Made by a program: the position numbers and the translations under genes | From: Mixta gaviniae | Lineage (GTDB): Bacteria > Pseudomonadota > Gammaproteobacteria > Enterobacterales > Enterobacteriaceae | DNA: 64,000 nucleotides | Direction: 5' to 3' | Assembly (NCBI RefSeq): GCF_002953195.1 | Contig: NZ_CP026377.1 | Location: 434,001 to 498,000, forward strand | Notes under the pieces: model-generated | What the model saw: only the letters and a program-made list of their open reading frames with translations | Databases searched by the model: none | What the model was told of the DNA's origin: nothing | Shown: positions 40,432-63,176 of the stretch, one piece after another | How positions within the stretch are numbered: position 1 is the stretch's first letter | Layout: the number at the start of each line of letters is the position of its first letter

Positions 40432-41197
40432 CGGTTTGTTGTTCATTCTGCCACAAGAAGACTGCCCAGCCTGCCAGTGAGAGGCAGGGACCAAAAGGCA
40501 GCTGGCGACCAGCGCCGGCGCCGCCTTTCTTTATCCGCTGCCAGAGAAAAAACAGCATGCCTCCCAGTGCCGCGAGCGTAGCGATAGCAGGCAGCGCCGG
40601 CCACCCGCACCAGGCGCCCAACGCAGCAAATAGCTTCAGGTCGCCAAAGCCTAATCCCTCTTGCCGACAGCAGCACCAGAATAGCCAGTAGAGCAGCCAC
40701 AGTGACAGCCAGCCGAGCATTGCGCCGCCAACCGCCGCCGTCAGTCCGTTTTCGTTAAAGAGCAGATGATAAAGCAGGCCGAGCCAGAGTAACGGTAGCG
40801 TAAGCGTATCGGGCAAAACCAGATGATGTGCGTCGATAAGGCTCAGCAGCATCAGCGCCATGCTCAGCAGCAGGGTAAAGAGCAGAGCGGCGGGGGAGGG
40901 GATACGCCAGGCTGACAGGCAGAACAGCAGACAGACGAAGATCTCGACGGCGAGCAGGCGGTAAGTCAGCCTGATGTGGCAGTAGCGGCATCTTCCCAGG
41001 CGTCGGGCCCAGCTGTAGAGCGGGATCAAATCGCTGGCAGAGAGCCGTTGTCGGCAGGCGTCGCAGCGGGAGGCAGGCAAGAAGAGTCGCCGCAGCCACT
41101 GCCGCTCTGTTAATGTCGGGTGGTAGCGCTCGGCCGCCAGGCAAAGAAAGCTACCTGTCGCCAGCCCTGCCAGTCCGGCAGCCAGAATCATCATCAT
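40415..41197 (-). CDS. gspO: type II secretion/pilus prepilin peptidase, GspO-like
   Basis: 260 residues from ATG 41197, the first of three ATGs, with AGGGAGG five bases upstream. Inner-membrane aspartic protease that cuts and N-methylates type IV prepilins and pseudopilins. The zinc Cys pairs CDAC and CRYC lie in the first cytoplasmic loop; catalytic Asps are in [11 protein letters not shown] and GFGDLKLF. About seven membrane helices follow. It occupies the E. coli gspO site next to bfr, but no other gsp gene is in the window, so its pseudopilin substrates must be encoded elsewhere, or it is a remnant. Confidence 0.9.
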   Translation of the reverse strand: MMMILAAGLAGLATGSFLCLAAERYHPTLTERQWLRRLFLPASRCDACRQRLSASDLIPLYSWARRLGRCRYCHIRLTYRLLAVEIFVCLLFCLSAWRIPSPAALLFTLLLSMALMLLSLIDAHHLVLPDTLTLPLLWLGLLYHLLFNENGLTAAVGGAMLGWLSLWLLYWLFWCCCRQEGLGFGDLKLFAALGAWCGWPALPAIATLAALGGMLFFLWQRIKKGGAGAGRQLPFGPCLSLAGWAVFLWQNEQQTVISLL

Positions 41198-41371
41198 CAA
41201 CGCCTCCCTGCGCACATGGTTTCGACGTTAGCCTAATCTCCCCGGCTGAGGATGTCGTTCCGTTTTAATCCATATCTGGAGTGTGCCCGCAGTGAAAAGC
41301 GCCGCGTTGCCTGTTTGCCTGTGTATATTCCCGCCGGCTTCCACTTTTTTACGCTCATGCTGACAGGTGGG

Positions 41372-41399
41372 TTGCTATCTGAACAAATTCCCGTATAAT
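41372..41399 (+). promoter_or_regulatory. S10 operon promoter
   Basis: TTGCTA (41372-41377), 16-bp spacer, TATAAT (41394-41399), followed by a GC-rich GCGCGGG discriminator typical of stringently controlled promoters. It predicts a start near 41406. The rest of 41198-41371 shows nothing specific. Confidence 0.85.
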
Positions 41400-41405
41400 G
41401 CGCGG

Positions 41406-41893
<488 letters not shown>

Positions 41894-41913
41894 TCAGGTC
41901 ATCGAGCGATTGA

Positions 41914-44310
<2,397 letters not shown>

Positions 44311-44323
44311 TATTAGAGGATAA

Positions 44324-46539
<2,216 letters not shown>

Positions 46540-46568
46540 TAGAATCCCCTTTCTTTAAAAAATAAGAT

Positions 46569-46598
46569 AAACGGCTCGGAAGAGCCGTTTATTTTTTC
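46569..46598 (+). terminator. S10 operon terminator
   Basis: AAACGGCTC (46569-46577) pairs with GAGCCGTTT (46582-46590) over GGAA, followed by ATTTTTTCT. Confidence 0.93.
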
Positions 46599-46627
46599 TA
46601 CCCATCTGCGAGAACCGGTGTTATAAT
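46599..46627 (+). promoter_or_regulatory. spc operon promoter
   Basis: Perfect TATAAT (46622-46627) with a GCCGCGCCC discriminator. The -35 region (TACCCA at 17 bp) is poor, as at E. coli Pspc, so upstream AT-rich DNA probably contributes. Confidence 0.75.
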
Positions 46628-46696
46628 GCCGCGCCCTCAATTATGGGGCTTTCTAACGACCTGCAGTTTGGGTCCCGAAGTAGTAGTTGACATTAG

Positions 46697-47959
<1,263 letters not shown>

Positions 47960-47964
47960 GGTAG

Positions 47965-48279
<315 letters not shown>

Positions 48280-48306
48280 TTGTCACCAATTGAATCACGG
48301 GAGTAA

Positions 48307-49614
<1,308 letters not shown>

Positions 49615-49619
49615 GGTAG

Positions 49620-50753
<1,134 letters not shown>

Positions 50754-50760
50754 GTAGCAG

Positions 50761-52240
<1,480 letters not shown>

Positions 52241-52258
52241 TTTTCTCGCATATTTTTC

Positions 52259-52287
52259 TTGCAAAGTCGGGTTGAGCTGGCTAGATT
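52259..52287 (+). promoter_or_regulatory. alpha operon promoter
   Basis: TTGCAA (52259-52264), exact 17-bp spacer, TAGATT (52282-52287). It lies about 100 bp upstream of rpsM, as in E. coli. Confidence 0.65.
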
Positions 52288-52304
52288 AGCCAGCCAATCT
52301 TTTG
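52276..52304 (+). terminator. spc/alpha intergenic hairpin
   Basis: GCTGGCTA (52276-52283) pairs with TAGCCAGC (52287-52294) over GAT, then CAATCTTTTG. It is probably a leaky terminator after rpmJ; it overlaps the alpha promoter -10. Confidence 0.65.
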
Positions 52305-52332
52305 TATGTCTGTGCGTTTCCATTTGAGTATC

Positions 52333-52742
<410 letters not shown>

Positions 52743-52755
52743 TCGGGGTGATTGA

Positions 52756-53148
<393 letters not shown>

Positions 53149-53161
53149 CGCACGTTTTTAG

Positions 53162-53800
<639 letters not shown>

Positions 53801-53825
53801 AGCTTAGTACCAAAGAGAGGACACA

Positions 53826-54815
53826 ATGCAGGGTTCTGTGACAGAGTTTCTAAAACCGCGCCTGGTAGATATCGAGCAATTGAGTTCGACGCACGCCAAG
53901 GTGACCCTTGAGCCTTTAGAGCGTGGCTTTGGCCATACTCTTGGTAACGCACTGCGCCGTATTCTGCTGTCATCCATGCCGGGTTGCGCGGTGACCGAGG
54001 TTGAGATTGATGGTGTACTTCATGAGTACAGCACAAAAGAGGGCGTACAGGAAGATATCCTGGAAATCCTGCTTAACCTGAAAGGGCTGGCGGTAAGAGT
54101 TCAGGGTAAAGATGAAGTCATCATTACTCTGAATAAATCTGGCATTGGCCCTGTGACTGCAGCCGACATCACCCATGATGGTGATGTCGAAATCGTCAAG
54201 CCGCAGCACGTGATCTGCCATCTGACCGATGAAAACGCATCTATTAGCATGCGCATCAAAGTTCAGCGTGGCCGTGGTTATGTGCCGGCTTCTGCCCGAA
54301 TTCATTCGGAAGAAGATGAGCGCCCAATCGGCCGTCTGTTGGTCGACGCCTGCTACAGCCCTGTAGACCGTATCGCCTACAATGTTGAAGCTGCGCGTGT
54401 AGAACAGCGTACCGACCTGGATAAGCTGGTCATCGAGATGGAAACCAACGGCACTATCGATCCTGAAGAGGCGATTCGTCGTGCGGCTACCATTCTGGCT
54501 GAACAACTGGAAGCTTTCGTTGACCTGCGTGATGTACGTCAGCCGGAAGTTAAAGAAGAGAAACCAGAATTCGATCCGATCCTGCTGCGCCCTGTTGACG
54601 ATCTGGAATTGACTGTCCGCTCTGCTAACTGCCTCAAGGCAGAAGCTATCCACTACATCGGTGATCTGGTACAGCGTACCGAGGTTGAGCTACTTAAAAC
54701 GCCTAACCTGGGTAAAAAATCTCTTACCGAGATTAAAGATGTGCTTGCTTCACGTGGTCTGTCTCTGGGCATGCGCCTGGAAAACTGGCCGCCGGCAAGC
54801 ATTGCTGATGAATAA
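53826..54815 (+). CDS. rpoA: RNA polymerase alpha subunit
   Basis: 329 residues. The N-terminal domain (to about 235) dimerises and nucleates the core enzyme. The C-terminal domain (about 250-329) binds UP elements and activators such as CRP; its Arg265 region ([14 protein letters not shown]) is conserved. It sits between rpsD and rplQ. Confidence 0.99.
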
Positions 54816-54831
54816 CCGGATCGCAGGTTAA

Positions 54832-55242
<411 letters not shown>

Positions 55243-55261
55243 TCTGCTGTATATTGAAGAA

Positions 55262-55287
55262 ACCGGGCCTGGTGCCCGGTTTTTTTA
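55262..55287 (+). terminator. alpha operon terminator
   Basis: ACCGGGC (55262-55268) pairs with GCCCGGT (55274-55280), followed by a run of Ts to 55286. Confidence 0.93.
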
Positions 55288-55364
55288 TGTCTGTTTTATC
55301 CTCCGCTCTCACCCTCTCTTAGTCTGCGCTATGCTATGAACCTGTAATTTTTCAGGAGTATGCT

Positions 55365-55733
55365 ATGTGGCTTATCGATCAGCTTGCTGAACAACATATT
55401 CGCGACGCTCAGGAAAAGGGCGAGCTTACCGGTTTACCGGGTGAAGGCGCGCCGTTGGTGCTGGATGATGACAGCCATGTCCCTCCGGAGCTGCGAGCAG
55501 GTTATCGCTTATTGAAAAACGCTGGCTATCTGCCCCCCGAGCTGGAGCTGCGCCGTGAGGCGATAGAGATCCACGATCTGTTGCAGGGGCTGGATCCGGA
55601 TGATAATGCGCGTGACGGCTACGCCAGGCGTTTGCGCCTGTTAGAAATCAAGCTTAAACAGGCGGGAATGAGTACCGATTTCCTTTCCGGCCAGTACCGG
55701 GACGCGATTGGACAACGCTTTGAGGATCGATAA
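55365..55733 (+). CDS. yhdN: DUF1992 family protein YhdN
   Basis: 122 residues, like E. coli YhdN, with the core LVLDDDSHVPPELRAGYRLLKNAGYLPPELE of the DnaJ-homologue/DUF1992 family. Function unknown. In E. coli zntR follows directly; here the next gene is arfA. Confidence 0.93.
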   Translation: MWLIDQLAEQHIRDAQEKGELTGLPGEGAPLVLDDDSHVPPELRAGYRLLKNAGYLPPELELRREAIEIHDLLQGLDPDDNARDGYARRLRLLEIKLKQAGMSTDFLSGQYRDAIGQRFEDR

Positions 55734-55871
55734 GGCGTCCGGTGGCCTATAGGCAGCGAGACATAGGGTGTTCTAAGATAGATGCGTTCTGCGAAAAATA
55801 GTTTGCTGTTATCTTGAATTGATACGGCAGACGTTCTATATACATACCCGACATTTCAATGAGGAGCGACC

Positions 55872-56105
55872 ATGTCAGGTTATCAGCATAAAAAAGGCAA
55901 GATCAAAGATAACGCCGTTGAAGCGCTGCTTCACGATCCATTATTTAAAATGCGCGTTGAAGTGAACGTAAAAGGCAAGGGCAGCTATCGGCGTAAAGAT
56001 AAACACAACAAAAAGGCGGGCTGGGAGGCCAGTGGTAAAGCGGACTTTACCACTGGCCTTCTGCTTAATGGCGCCATGTTCGCCGCCGCTTTTCCGGCGG
56101 CTTAA
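55872..56105 (+). CDS. arfA: alternative ribosome-rescue factor A
   Basis: 77 codons (E. coli 72). ArfA recruits RF2 to release stalled ribosomes when tmRNA is missing. The N-terminus ([22 protein letters not shown]) and the basic [15 protein letters not shown] segment match. A long hairpin inside the reading frame (56026-56059) would cause premature mRNA ends, so the working protein is expected to be about 50-55 residues, made only when tmRNA fails. The encoded tail past the hairpin is hydrophobic, as in E. coli. Confidence 0.93.
   Translation: MSGYQHKKGKIKDNAVEALLHDPLFKMRVEVNVKGKGSYRRKDKHNKKAGWEASGKADFTTGLLLNGAMFAAAFPAA
56026..56059 (+). promoter_or_regulatory. arfA internal hairpin that creates a nonstop mRNA
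   Basis: A perfect 15-bp stem (56026-56040 with 56045-56059) with a CGGA loop lies inside the arfA reading frame. In E. coli the equivalent hairpin is cut by RNase III or acts as a terminator, leaving arfA mRNA without a stop codon and making ArfA levels depend on tmRNA failure. Confidence 0.85.
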
Positions 56106-56127
56106 TATCGGCTTCTTGCCGGCAGCG

Positions 56128-56538
56128 TTACACTTTGCCGTTTTGCTGTTTAAGCAGATCGCGGATTTCCGTCAATAAAGTCTCTTCCGCGCTTGGTTTC
56201 GGCGCCGGTTTTTCAACTTCTTTCTTCTTGTGCAGCTTATTCATCAGTTTGATAGCGATGAAGATAGCAAAAGCGATAATAATAAAGTCGAAAATATTCT
56301 GCAGAAAGATACCATATTCCATTACCACCGGCGGTGTTTCGCCCTGTGCAGGTTTAAGTATCCATTTGAATTGTTTGAAATCTACCCCGCCGATCAGCAA
56401 TCCCAGCGGCGGCATAATGATGTTCGCAACCAGTGATGAGACGATTTTGCCGAAGGCGGCACCGATGATCACACCAACAGCGAGATCGACCACGTTGCCG
56501 CGCATAGCGAAATCACGGAATTCTTTGAAAAAACTCAT
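56128..56538 (-). CDS. mscL: large-conductance mechanosensitive channel
   Basis: 136 residues, the E. coli length. Homopentameric inner-membrane channel that opens on osmotic downshock. The pore helix ([23 protein letters not shown]) carries Gly22 and Val23 and follows the amphipathic N-terminus SFFKEFRDF. Convergent with arfA; downstream of trkA. Confidence 0.97.
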   Translation of the reverse strand: MSFFKEFRDFAMRGNVVDLAVGVIIGAAFGKIVSSLVANIIMPPLGLLIGGVDFKQFKWILKPAQGETPPVVMEYGIFLQNIFDFIIIAFAIFIAIKLMNKLHKKKEVEKPAPKPSAEETLLTEIRDLLKQQNGKV

Positions 56539-56640
56539 AAACAGCTCCTCTCCATTGCCAAAGCATAAAGTCTAACAAACGAATCACAGTTTGCCATGGT
56601 CAATTGGCGAAGCGCTAAATGATCACCGGACGAAACGCGC

Positions 56641-56666
56641 CGGACAGCAGACACCCCTGCTGTCCG
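56641..56666 (-). terminator. hairpin between trkA and mscL
   Basis: CGGACAGCA (56641-56649) pairs with TGCTGTCCG (56658-56666) just past the trkA stop. No U-run follows on the minus strand, so termination is uncertain. Confidence 0.4.
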
Positions 56667-56671
56667 CACGG

Positions 56672-58048
56672 TTACAGGAAGAACGGGCTTGGCTGGAAAA
56701 GACGCTCCACATCCGGAACGTATTTTTTGTCGGTCAGGAACATAATGACATGGTCGCCCTGCTCAATGCGCAGGTTGTTATTGGCGATCATCACATCATC
56801 GCCGCGTACCACTGCGCCGATGATGGTGCCGGGCGGCAACTTAATATCTTCAACCAGGCGGCCGACCACGCGCGATGTGGTTTCGTCGCCGTGAGCGATC
56901 GCTTCGATCGCTTCCGCAACGCCGCGTCGCAAAGAGGAAACGCTGACGATATCGGCTTTACGCACGTGGCCGAGCAGGGCGGAGATCGTTGCCTGCTGCG
57001 GTGAGATCGCAATGTCGATCACGCTGCCTTGCACCAGATCGACATAGGCACGCCGCTGGATCAGCACCATTACTTTCTTGGCGCCCATTTTTTTCGCCAG
57101 CATCGCCGACATAATATTCGCTTCATCGTCGTTGGTGACGGCGATAAAAAGATCGACCTGATCGATATGCTCTTCGGCCAGGAGTTCCTGATCCGAAGCA
57201 TCGCCGTAAAAAACGATAGTATCCTGCAGCAGCTCTGCCAGCTCCGCCGCGCGTTGCTGATTGCGTTCAATCAACTTCACGCTGTAATTTTTCTCCAGCC
57301 GTTGCGCAAGCCCGTAGCCGATATTGCCGCCGCCTACCAGCATGATGCGCTTGTAAGGTTTTTCAAGACGCTGCATCTCGCTCATGACGGCGCGGATATG
57401 TTGGCTGGCGGCAATGAAGAAGACCTCATCGCCCGCTTCGACAATGGTCGATCCCTGTGGGCGGATAGGACGATCCTGACGGAAAATAGCGGCGACGCGG
57501 GTATCGATGTGCGGCATATGCTCGCGCATGATCGACAACGCATTGCCAATCAGCGGACCGCCATAATAGGCTTTGACTACCGCCAGGCTGACTTTGCCCT
57601 CGGCAAAATTAACCACCTGTAACGCACCGGGATACTCAATCAGACGGTAGATGTTATCGATGACCAACTGCTCAGGCGAAATCAAATGGTCGATTGGCAC
57701 CGCTTCCGGAATAAACAGCTTTTCCGCATCGCGTATGTAATCCGCTGCGCGGATACGTGCGATGCGGTTAGGCGTATTGAATAAGGTATAGGCGACCTGG
57801 CAGGCAATCATATTGGTTTCATCGGAGCTGGTCACCGCAACCAGCATATCGGCATCCTGCGCTCCCGCCTCGCGTAGAATGCGCGGATGCGATCCGTGTC
57901 CCTGTACAACGCGCAGGTCGAATTTATCCTGCAGCTGGCGCAGACGCATCGCATCCGTATCCACTACGGTGATATCGTTATTTTCGCCTACCAGGTTTTC
58001 AGCCAGCGTGCCGCCTACCTGACCTGCTCCGAGAATGATTATCTTCAT
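56672..58048 (-). CDS. trkA: Trk potassium uptake NAD-binding subunit TrkA
   Basis: 458 residues with two RCK units, each opening with a nucleotide-binding motif: [11 protein letters not shown] at residue 7 and [11 protein letters not shown] near 239. It gates the TrkH/TrkG K+ channels from the cytoplasmic side. It lies between rsmB and mscL as in E. coli. Confidence 0.97.
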   Translation of the reverse strand: MKIIILGAGQVGGTLAENLVGENNDITVVDTDAMRLRQLQDKFDLRVVQGHGSHPRILREAGAQDADMLVAVTSSDETNMIACQVAYTLFNTPNRIARIRAADYIRDAEKLFIPEAVPIDHLISPEQLVIDNIYRLIEYPGALQVVNFAEGKVSLAVVKAYYGGPLIGNALSIMREHMPHIDTRVAAIFRQDRPIRPQGSTIVEAGDEVFFIAASQHIRAVMSEMQRLEKPYKRIMLVGGGNIGYGLAQRLEKNYSVKLIERNQQRAAELAELLQDTIVFYGDASDQELLAEEHIDQVDLFIAVTNDDEANIMSAMLAKKMGAKKVMVLIQRRAYVDLVQGSVIDIAISPQQATISALLGHVRKADIVSVSSLRRGVAEAIEAIAHGDETTSRVVGRLVEDIKLPPGTIIGAVVRGDDVMIANNNLRIEQGDHVIMFLTDKKYVPDVERLFQPSPFFL

Positions 58049-58087
58049 CGTTGTTTCAACTTATGGGTTGTCGCAGCGCATGCCACA

Positions 58088-59377
58088 TTATTTTTTAATC
58101 AGCTTAGCGTAAAAGAAACCATCGCCGCCCTGGGGATGCGGGAAACTCTGCAGCCCGAGATGCGGGCCTTCCGCCAGAGGAATATGTTCGGCATCGGCGT
58201 GACGCGCAAGGAACTGTTCAATCTGCAGATGATTCTCTTCGGGCAGGACTGAACAGGTTGCATAAACCAGCGTGCCGCCTGACTTCAGGCGAGGCCAAAT
58301 AGCATCAAGGATCTCACGCTGCAGCGCCGCCAGCTCAACGATATCCCGATCGCGTCGCAGCCATTTGATATCGGGATGGCGGCGGATCACGCCAGTGGCG
58401 GAGCAGGGCGCATCGAGCAGAATGCGATCGAACAGCGTCTCGCCGCACCACTGATCCGGAAAACGTCCGTCGCCCTGTTTAACGTCCGCCTGCATATTCA
58501 GACGCTGCAGGTTTTCGTATACGCGCTTCAGGCGCTGCGCATCCACATCGACCGCCATTACGCTGGCTTCAGGCGCCGCCTCGAGAATATGGGTGGTCTT
58601 ACCGCCGGGCGCGGCGCACAGGTCAAGAATATGCTCGCCATTTTGTGGCGCCAGGTAGGTGACGCAGCCCTGAGCAGAGGCATCCTGCACAGTCACCCAT
58701 CCACGATCGAAACCGGGAAGCTGCCCTACTGACGTTGGGCTTTCCAGCATCAGGGCGTCAGGGTAGAGCGGATGCGGCGTCGCATTATTGCCGCTCTCCT
58801 GCAGCAGCGCCAGCCACTGCTCGCGGCTATGGTGTTGGCGATTGACACGCAGCCACATCGGCGGCCGCTGATTATTCGCCTCGACAATCTGCTGCCACTG
58901 TTCCGGCCACGCCAGCTGCAAACGCTTTAGCAGCCAGGCGGGATGCAGGAAGCGCTGCGGGCCCGCCTCCAGCTCCGGCAGTAACGTTTCCTGCTGACGC
59001 TGGAACTGACGCAGCACGCCGTTCACCAGCCCCTTAAACTGCTGACGCTTTAAAACGGCCGCGCCTTCTACCGTCTCCGCCAACGCGGCATGAGGAGGAA
59101 TGCGCGTATAGACCAACTGGTAGAGGCCGACCATTATCAGGAAGTGCAGCGTGCGCTGCTTGCCGGTTAAAGGGCGAGACATCAGCTGCTGAATGGCGGT
59201 TTCCAGCAGCGGCAACGTGCGCAAAACGCCGAAGCAGATTTCCTGCAGCAGCGCGCTGTCTTTATCGGAAAGGTTTTTTTGCGCCGTCGGCAGCAGATTG
59301 CTCAGCGACTGCCCCTGCTCCACCACGCGCTCAAGGGTTTGTGCCGCAAGGCTGCGGAGATTGATCGTTTTTTTCAT
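58088..59377 (-). CDS. rsmB: 16S rRNA m5C967 methyltransferase
   Basis: 429 residues. An N-terminal NusB-like RNA-binding domain (1-140) is followed by the SAM-dependent Rossmann domain ([17 protein letters not shown] near 251). The two catalytic Cys are in DAPCSATG and [10 protein letters not shown]. It methylates C967 of 16S rRNA. Confidence 0.97.
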   Translation of the reverse strand: MKKTINLRSLAAQTLERVVEQGQSLSNLLPTAQKNLSDKDSALLQEICFGVLRTLPLLETAIQQLMSRPLTGKQRTLHFLIMVGLYQLVYTRIPPHAALAETVEGAAVLKRQQFKGLVNGVLRQFQRQQETLLPELEAGPQRFLHPAWLLKRLQLAWPEQWQQIVEANNQRPPMWLRVNRQHHSREQWLALLQESGNNATPHPLYPDALMLESPTSVGQLPGFDRGWVTVQDASAQGCVTYLAPQNGEHILDLCAAPGGKTTHILEAAPEASVMAVDVDAQRLKRVYENLQRLNMQADVKQGDGRFPDQWCGETLFDRILLDAPCSATGVIRRHPDIKWLRRDRDIVELAALQREILDAIWPRLKSGGTLVYATCSVLPEENHLQIEQFLARHADAEHIPLAEGPHLGLQSFPHPQGGDGFFYAKLIKK

Positions 59378-59396
59378 AGTTGAATCATCAATAAAT

Positions 59397-59422
59397 CAGG
59401 CCCGGCGTAAGTACCGGGCCTG
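59397..59422 (-). terminator. hairpin between fmt and rsmB
   Basis: CAGGCCCGG (59397-59405) pairs with CCGGGCCTG (59414-59422) right after the fmt stop, followed on the minus strand by ATTTATTG. It may attenuate or protect the upstream def-fmt transcript. Confidence 0.5.
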
Positions 59423-59425
59423 GGA

Positions 59426-60373
59426 TCAGGCGAGGCGAGTACCAGGCGTAAACCACTCGCGGCGTGAGTTCAGAATATCCTGGGCCGACATCGCTTTCTT
59501 GCCGGCCGGTTGCAGCATCTGGATATTCAGGATGCCTTCCGCAGTGGCCACCTGAATGCCATTCTTATCCGCTGCGACAATCTCTCCCGGCGCATACGCA
59601 CCCTGTAGCGGCAGCGCTTCCGCCTGCCATACCTTGACCGGCTGATCTTCAATGCTGAAGTAGCTTACCGGCCAGGGATTAAAGGCGCGGATGCAACGTT
59701 CAAGCTGCGCCGCAGAAAGAGACCAGTCGAGACGCGCTTCTTCTTTGCTCAGCTTCTCGGCGTAAGTCGCGATGGCATCATCCTGCACCTCAGGTTTGAT
59801 GCTGCCCTGGCTTAGCCCGGCGAGCGTCGTCAGCAGGCCTTGCGGCCCCAGTGCAGCCAGTTTGTCATACAGCGTGGCGCTGGTATCCGTCGCGGTGATT
59901 GGACAGGCGAGTTTTAGTAGCATGGCGCCGGTATCGAGACCGGCATCCATCTGCATGATGGTCACGCCCGTTTCGCTGTCGCCGGCCCACAGTGCGCGCT
60001 GTATCGGCGCGGCGCCGCGCCAGCGGGGAAGCAATGAGCCATGAACATTGATACAGCCCAGGCGCGGCATATCCAACACCGCCTGCGGCAAAATTAGCCC
60101 GTAAGCCACGACCACCATTACGTCAGCCTGCAGATCGGCTACCAGCTGCTGGCTTTCAGCGGGACGCAGCGATTTGGGCTGAAAGACCGGCAGGTTATGC
60201 TGCTGCGCAAGCAGCTTAACCGGGCTGGGAGTCAGCTTATTGCCGCGGCCGGCAGGACGATCGGGTTGAGTGAATACGCCAACAACCTGATGTTCAGACG
60301 ACAGCAGCGCGTCAAGATGACGCGCTGCGAAGTCAGGGGTGCCGGCAAAAATAATCTTTAAAGAGTCGGACAC
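59426..60373 (-). CDS. fmt: methionyl-tRNA formyltransferase
   Basis: 315 residues, the E. coli length. It formylates initiator Met-tRNA using 10-formyl-THF. The catalytic region [20 protein letters not shown] (about 108-127) is complete and the C-terminal tRNA-binding domain is present. It starts 15 bp after def. Confidence 0.97.
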   Translation of the reverse strand: MSDSLKIIFAGTPDFAARHLDALLSSEHQVVGVFTQPDRPAGRGNKLTPSPVKLLAQQHNLPVFQPKSLRPAESQQLVADLQADVMVVVAYGLILPQAVLDMPRLGCINVHGSLLPRWRGAAPIQRALWAGDSETGVTIMQMDAGLDTGAMLLKLACPITATDTSATLYDKLAALGPQGLLTTLAGLSQGSIKPEVQDDAIATYAEKLSKEEARLDWSLSAAQLERCIRAFNPWPVSYFSIEDQPVKVWQAEALPLQGAYAPGEIVAADKNGIQVATAEGILNIQMLQPAGKKAMSAQDILNSRREWFTPGTRLA

Positions 60374-60388
60374 GTTATTCCTTAACTA

Positions 60389-60901
60389 TCAGGAAGCACG
60401 CGCATTAAGGCGGGCTAATTTTTCCAGTTTTTGACGAATACGCTGGCGCTTTAACGGAGAGAGATAATCGATAAACAATTTGCCGACCAGGTGATCCATC
60501 TCATGCTGAATGCAGATGGCCAACAGCCCATCGGCCTCCAGTTCAAACGGTTTGCCTTCACGATCCAACGCGCGAACTTTTACACGCTCGGCGCGCGGAA
60601 CCAGCGCCCGCTGTTCAGGGATCGACAGGCAGCCCTCTTCAATCCCGGTTTCACCGCTCTCTTCCAGCAGCTCAGGATTGATCAACACCAGGCGTTCATC
60701 CCGGTTTTCCGACACATCGATAACGATAATGCGCTGATGAATATCAACCTGCGTCGCGGCTAAGCCAATGCCTTCTTCGGCATACATCGTTTCGAACATA
60801 TCATCTACGATGCGCTGAATATCCGCATTCACTTCCGCTACGGGCTGCGCGACGATGCGAAGACGATCGTCGGGATAATGTAATACATGCAAAACTGACA
60901 T
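60389..60901 (-). CDS. def: peptide deformylase
   Basis: 170 residues. Fe2+ enzyme that removes the N-formyl group from new proteins. All three motifs are intact: GIGLAATQV near 44, EGCLS with the metal Cys near 90, and the HEMDH metal site near 133-137. First gene of the def-fmt-rsmB-trkA-mscL series; divergent from dprA. Confidence 0.98.
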   Translation of the reverse strand: MSVLHVLHYPDDRLRIVAQPVAEVNADIQRIVDDMFETMYAEEGIGLAATQVDIHQRIIVIDVSENRDERLVLINPELLEESGETGIEEGCLSIPEQRALVPRAERVKVRALDREGKPFELEADGLLAICIQHEMDHLVGKLFIDYLSPLKRQRIRQKLEKLARLNARAS

Positions 60902-61028
60902 AACTTTCCAGATCTGTGTTCAGAGAAGAAACCATTGTTGCCTCTTATTGTAGACATTTCACACGTTGATTGACAGCATTGCGGGCAAGGGAAAGCGGGG
61001 GCTGGCGCGCGCTGGCAAGGAATGTCAA

Positions 61029-62152
61029 ATGACGGCGGTGGAAGTATGGCTGCGCCTGATGGGCGTAAAAGGGCTTTGCGGCGATAAAATGCTGCAGGCG
61101 GCGCGGGCGTTGCGTCACGGTGACCACGGCGCAGCGCCATGCGTTGTCGCTTCGGGGCTCGATCCGGCTCAGGTTCAGGCTTTTCAGACCGTCCCACCCG
61201 AGAGGATCGAGCAGGCGCTGCGCTGGCTGGAAGAGCCGGGACACTATTTAGTAACGGCTGACGATCCGCTTTATCCGCCGCAGTTGAAAGATATCGCGCG
61301 TTATCCGGCGGCCATCATGGTTTGCGGCGATCCAGGCCTGCTGGCTACGCCGCAACTGGCGGTCATAGGCAGCCGCAACGCTTCCCACTATGGACGTCAA
61401 TGGGGGATTACTTCGCTCAGCACCTCGCCCTAAGCGGGCTTACGATCACCAGCGGGCTGGCGCGCGGCATTGATGCGGTGGCGCATCGGGGGGCGCTGGC
61501 GGTAAAAGGCAAAACCCTCGCCGTGTTGGGCAGCGGACTGAATCAACTCTATCCCGCGAACCATCAGCGTCTCGCAGAGGATATTATCACCGCAGGCGGC
61601 GCGCTGATTTCAGAGTTCCCTCTTTATACCTTGCCCTATGCGCATAACTTTCCGCGACGTAACCGTATTATTAGCGGGCTTAGTCTGGGCGTGCTGGTAG
61701 TGGAAGCCTCTTTACGAAGCGGATCGCTGGTCACGGCGCGCTATGCGCTGGAGCAGAACCGTGAGGTTTACGCATTGCCGGGGCCGCTGGGCAGCGCCGA
61801 AAGCGAAGGTGGGCACTGGCTAATACAGCAGGGCGCGTTGCTGGTGGCTCATCCGAATAATATTCTCGAACAAATGAACAGTTCGCTGCATTGGCTACCG
61901 CTTTCTGCACAGAATAGAATTAATTCTTCAGACAATGCTGATGCTCCATTGCCATTTGCCGAGGTGTTGGCTAACGTAGGAGATGAGGTTACACCTGTTG
62001 ACGTCGTCGCTGAACGTGCCGGCCAACCTGTGCCAGCCATCATAGCTAAGCTGCTTGAGCTGGAGTTAGCAGGATGGATCGCAGCTGTACCCGGCGGCTA
62101 TGTCCGATTGAGGAGGGCAGGCCATGTTCGACGTACTAATGTACTTGTTTGA
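61029..62152 (+). pseudogene. dprA: DNA-protecting protein DprA/Smf, interrupted by a -1 frameshift
   Basis: DprA loads RecA on single-stranded DNA taken up in transformation. The N-terminal half reads from ATG 61029 (MTAVEVWLRLMG, AAGGAA upstream) through QLAVIGSRNASHYGRQWG. The frame then shifts at a run of five Gs (61402-61406) and resumes as DYFAQHLALSGLTITSGLARGID to the stop at 62152. One extra G would restore a 374-residue protein, exactly the E. coli Smf length, with all Rossmann motifs (GLARGIDAVAHRGAL, FPRRNRIISGLS, SGSLVTARYALEQ) intact. It is either a recent lesion or a homopolymer read error. The 3' end overlaps smg by 29 bp. Confidence 0.85.
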
Positions 62153-62597
62153 AACTTATATCCACAGCGAAGCAGAAATGCGCGTTGATCAGGATAAACT
62201 GACTGATGACCTGGCTGATGCCGGATTCCATCGTGATGATATTTATAATGCGTTGAACTGGTTGGAAAAATTAGCAGATTATCAGGACGGTCTCGTCGCT
62301 CCGATTCTGTTAACCACCGATCCGCTCTCAATGCGTATTTATACAGAGCAAGAATGTCAGCGTCTTGATGCCAGCTGCCGCGGATTCATTCTGTTCCTTG
62401 AGCAAATCCAGGTTTTAAATCTGGAAACGCGTGAAATGGTTATTGAACGGGTTATGGCTCTGGATACGCTTGAATTCGATCTGGAAGATCTCAAATGGGT
62501 CGTGCTGATGGTGTTGTTTAACATCCCGGGATGTGAAAACGCTTATCAGCAGATGGAAGAGCTACTTTTCGACGTCAATGAAGGAATATTGCACTGA
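62124..62597 (+). CDS. smg: Smg family protein
   Basis: 157 residues, the same as E. coli Smg (DUF494), reading [26 protein letters not shown]. Function unknown. Its start lies inside the end of dprA, behind GAGGAGGG. Conserved neighbour of dprA. Confidence 0.95.
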   Translation: MFDVLMYLFETYIHSEAEMRVDQDKLTDDLADAGFHRDDIYNALNWLEKLADYQDGLVAPILLTTDPLSMRIYTEQECQRLDASCRGFILFLEQIQVLNLETREMVIERVMALDTLEFDLEDLKWVVLMVLFNIPGCENAYQQMEELLFDVNEGILH

Positions 62598-62621
62598 GTT
62601 ATTTAACAGTGACATATCGCA

Positions 62622-63176
62622 ATGAGTAAACCAGCACTTTTCACAGTGCGAAAACAGGAATCCTGCCCCACCTGTGGGGCAGATCTCGTTATTCGCTCCG
62701 GAAAGCACGGTCCCTTTCTGGGGTGTTCGCATTATCCCGAATGCGATTATATCCGCCCGCTCAAGAATCAATCGGATGGACATATCGTTAAGGTTCTGGA
62801 AGGGCAACACTGTCCGCACTGTCAGGCCGACCTGGTATTACGCCAGGGGCGGTACGGCATGTTTATCGGCTGTAGCCGATATCCCGAATGCGACCACACA
62901 GAAATGATCGATCGTCCCGATGAAACCAGCATCGCCTGTCCGCAATGTCAGCAGGGGCATCTGGTTCAGCGCCGTTCACGTTTTGGTAAAACCTTTCACG
63001 CCTGCGATCGCTATCCAGATTGCCAGTTTGCCGTGAATTTTACACCGAAAGAGGGAACGTGTGATATTTGCCATTTCCCCCTATTAATAGAAAAGAAGAC
63101 CGCTCACGGTTTAAAACGCTTTTGCGCCAGTAAAGCCTGCGGCAAACCCGTTAGTGCAGGAAACAGCAGTGAATAA
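62622..63176 (+). CDS. yrdD: topoisomerase-I-type zinc-finger protein YrdD
   Basis: 184 residues. Four zinc-ribbon units of the topoisomerase I C-terminal type are readable, each opening with a CxxC (CPTC, CPHC, CPQC, CDIC), the first three continuing GxFxGCxxYPxC-like and the last degenerate (CASKACG). It probably binds nucleic acid; its role is unknown. The stop overlaps the tsaC start. Confidence 0.94.
   Translation: MSKPALFTVRKQESCPTCGADLVIRSGKHGPFLGCSHYPECDYIRPLKNQSDGHIVKVLEGQHCPHCQADLVLRQGRYGMFIGCSRYPECDHTEMIDRPDETSIACPQCQQGHLVQRRSRFGKTFHACDRYPDCQFAVNFTPKEGTCDICHFPLLIEKKTAHGLKRFCASKACGKPVSAGNSSE

Noticed and set aside
61488..61493. Further frameshift at the second G6 run in dprA
   Set aside because: The frame stays correct through HRGALAVKG, so this tract is intact.
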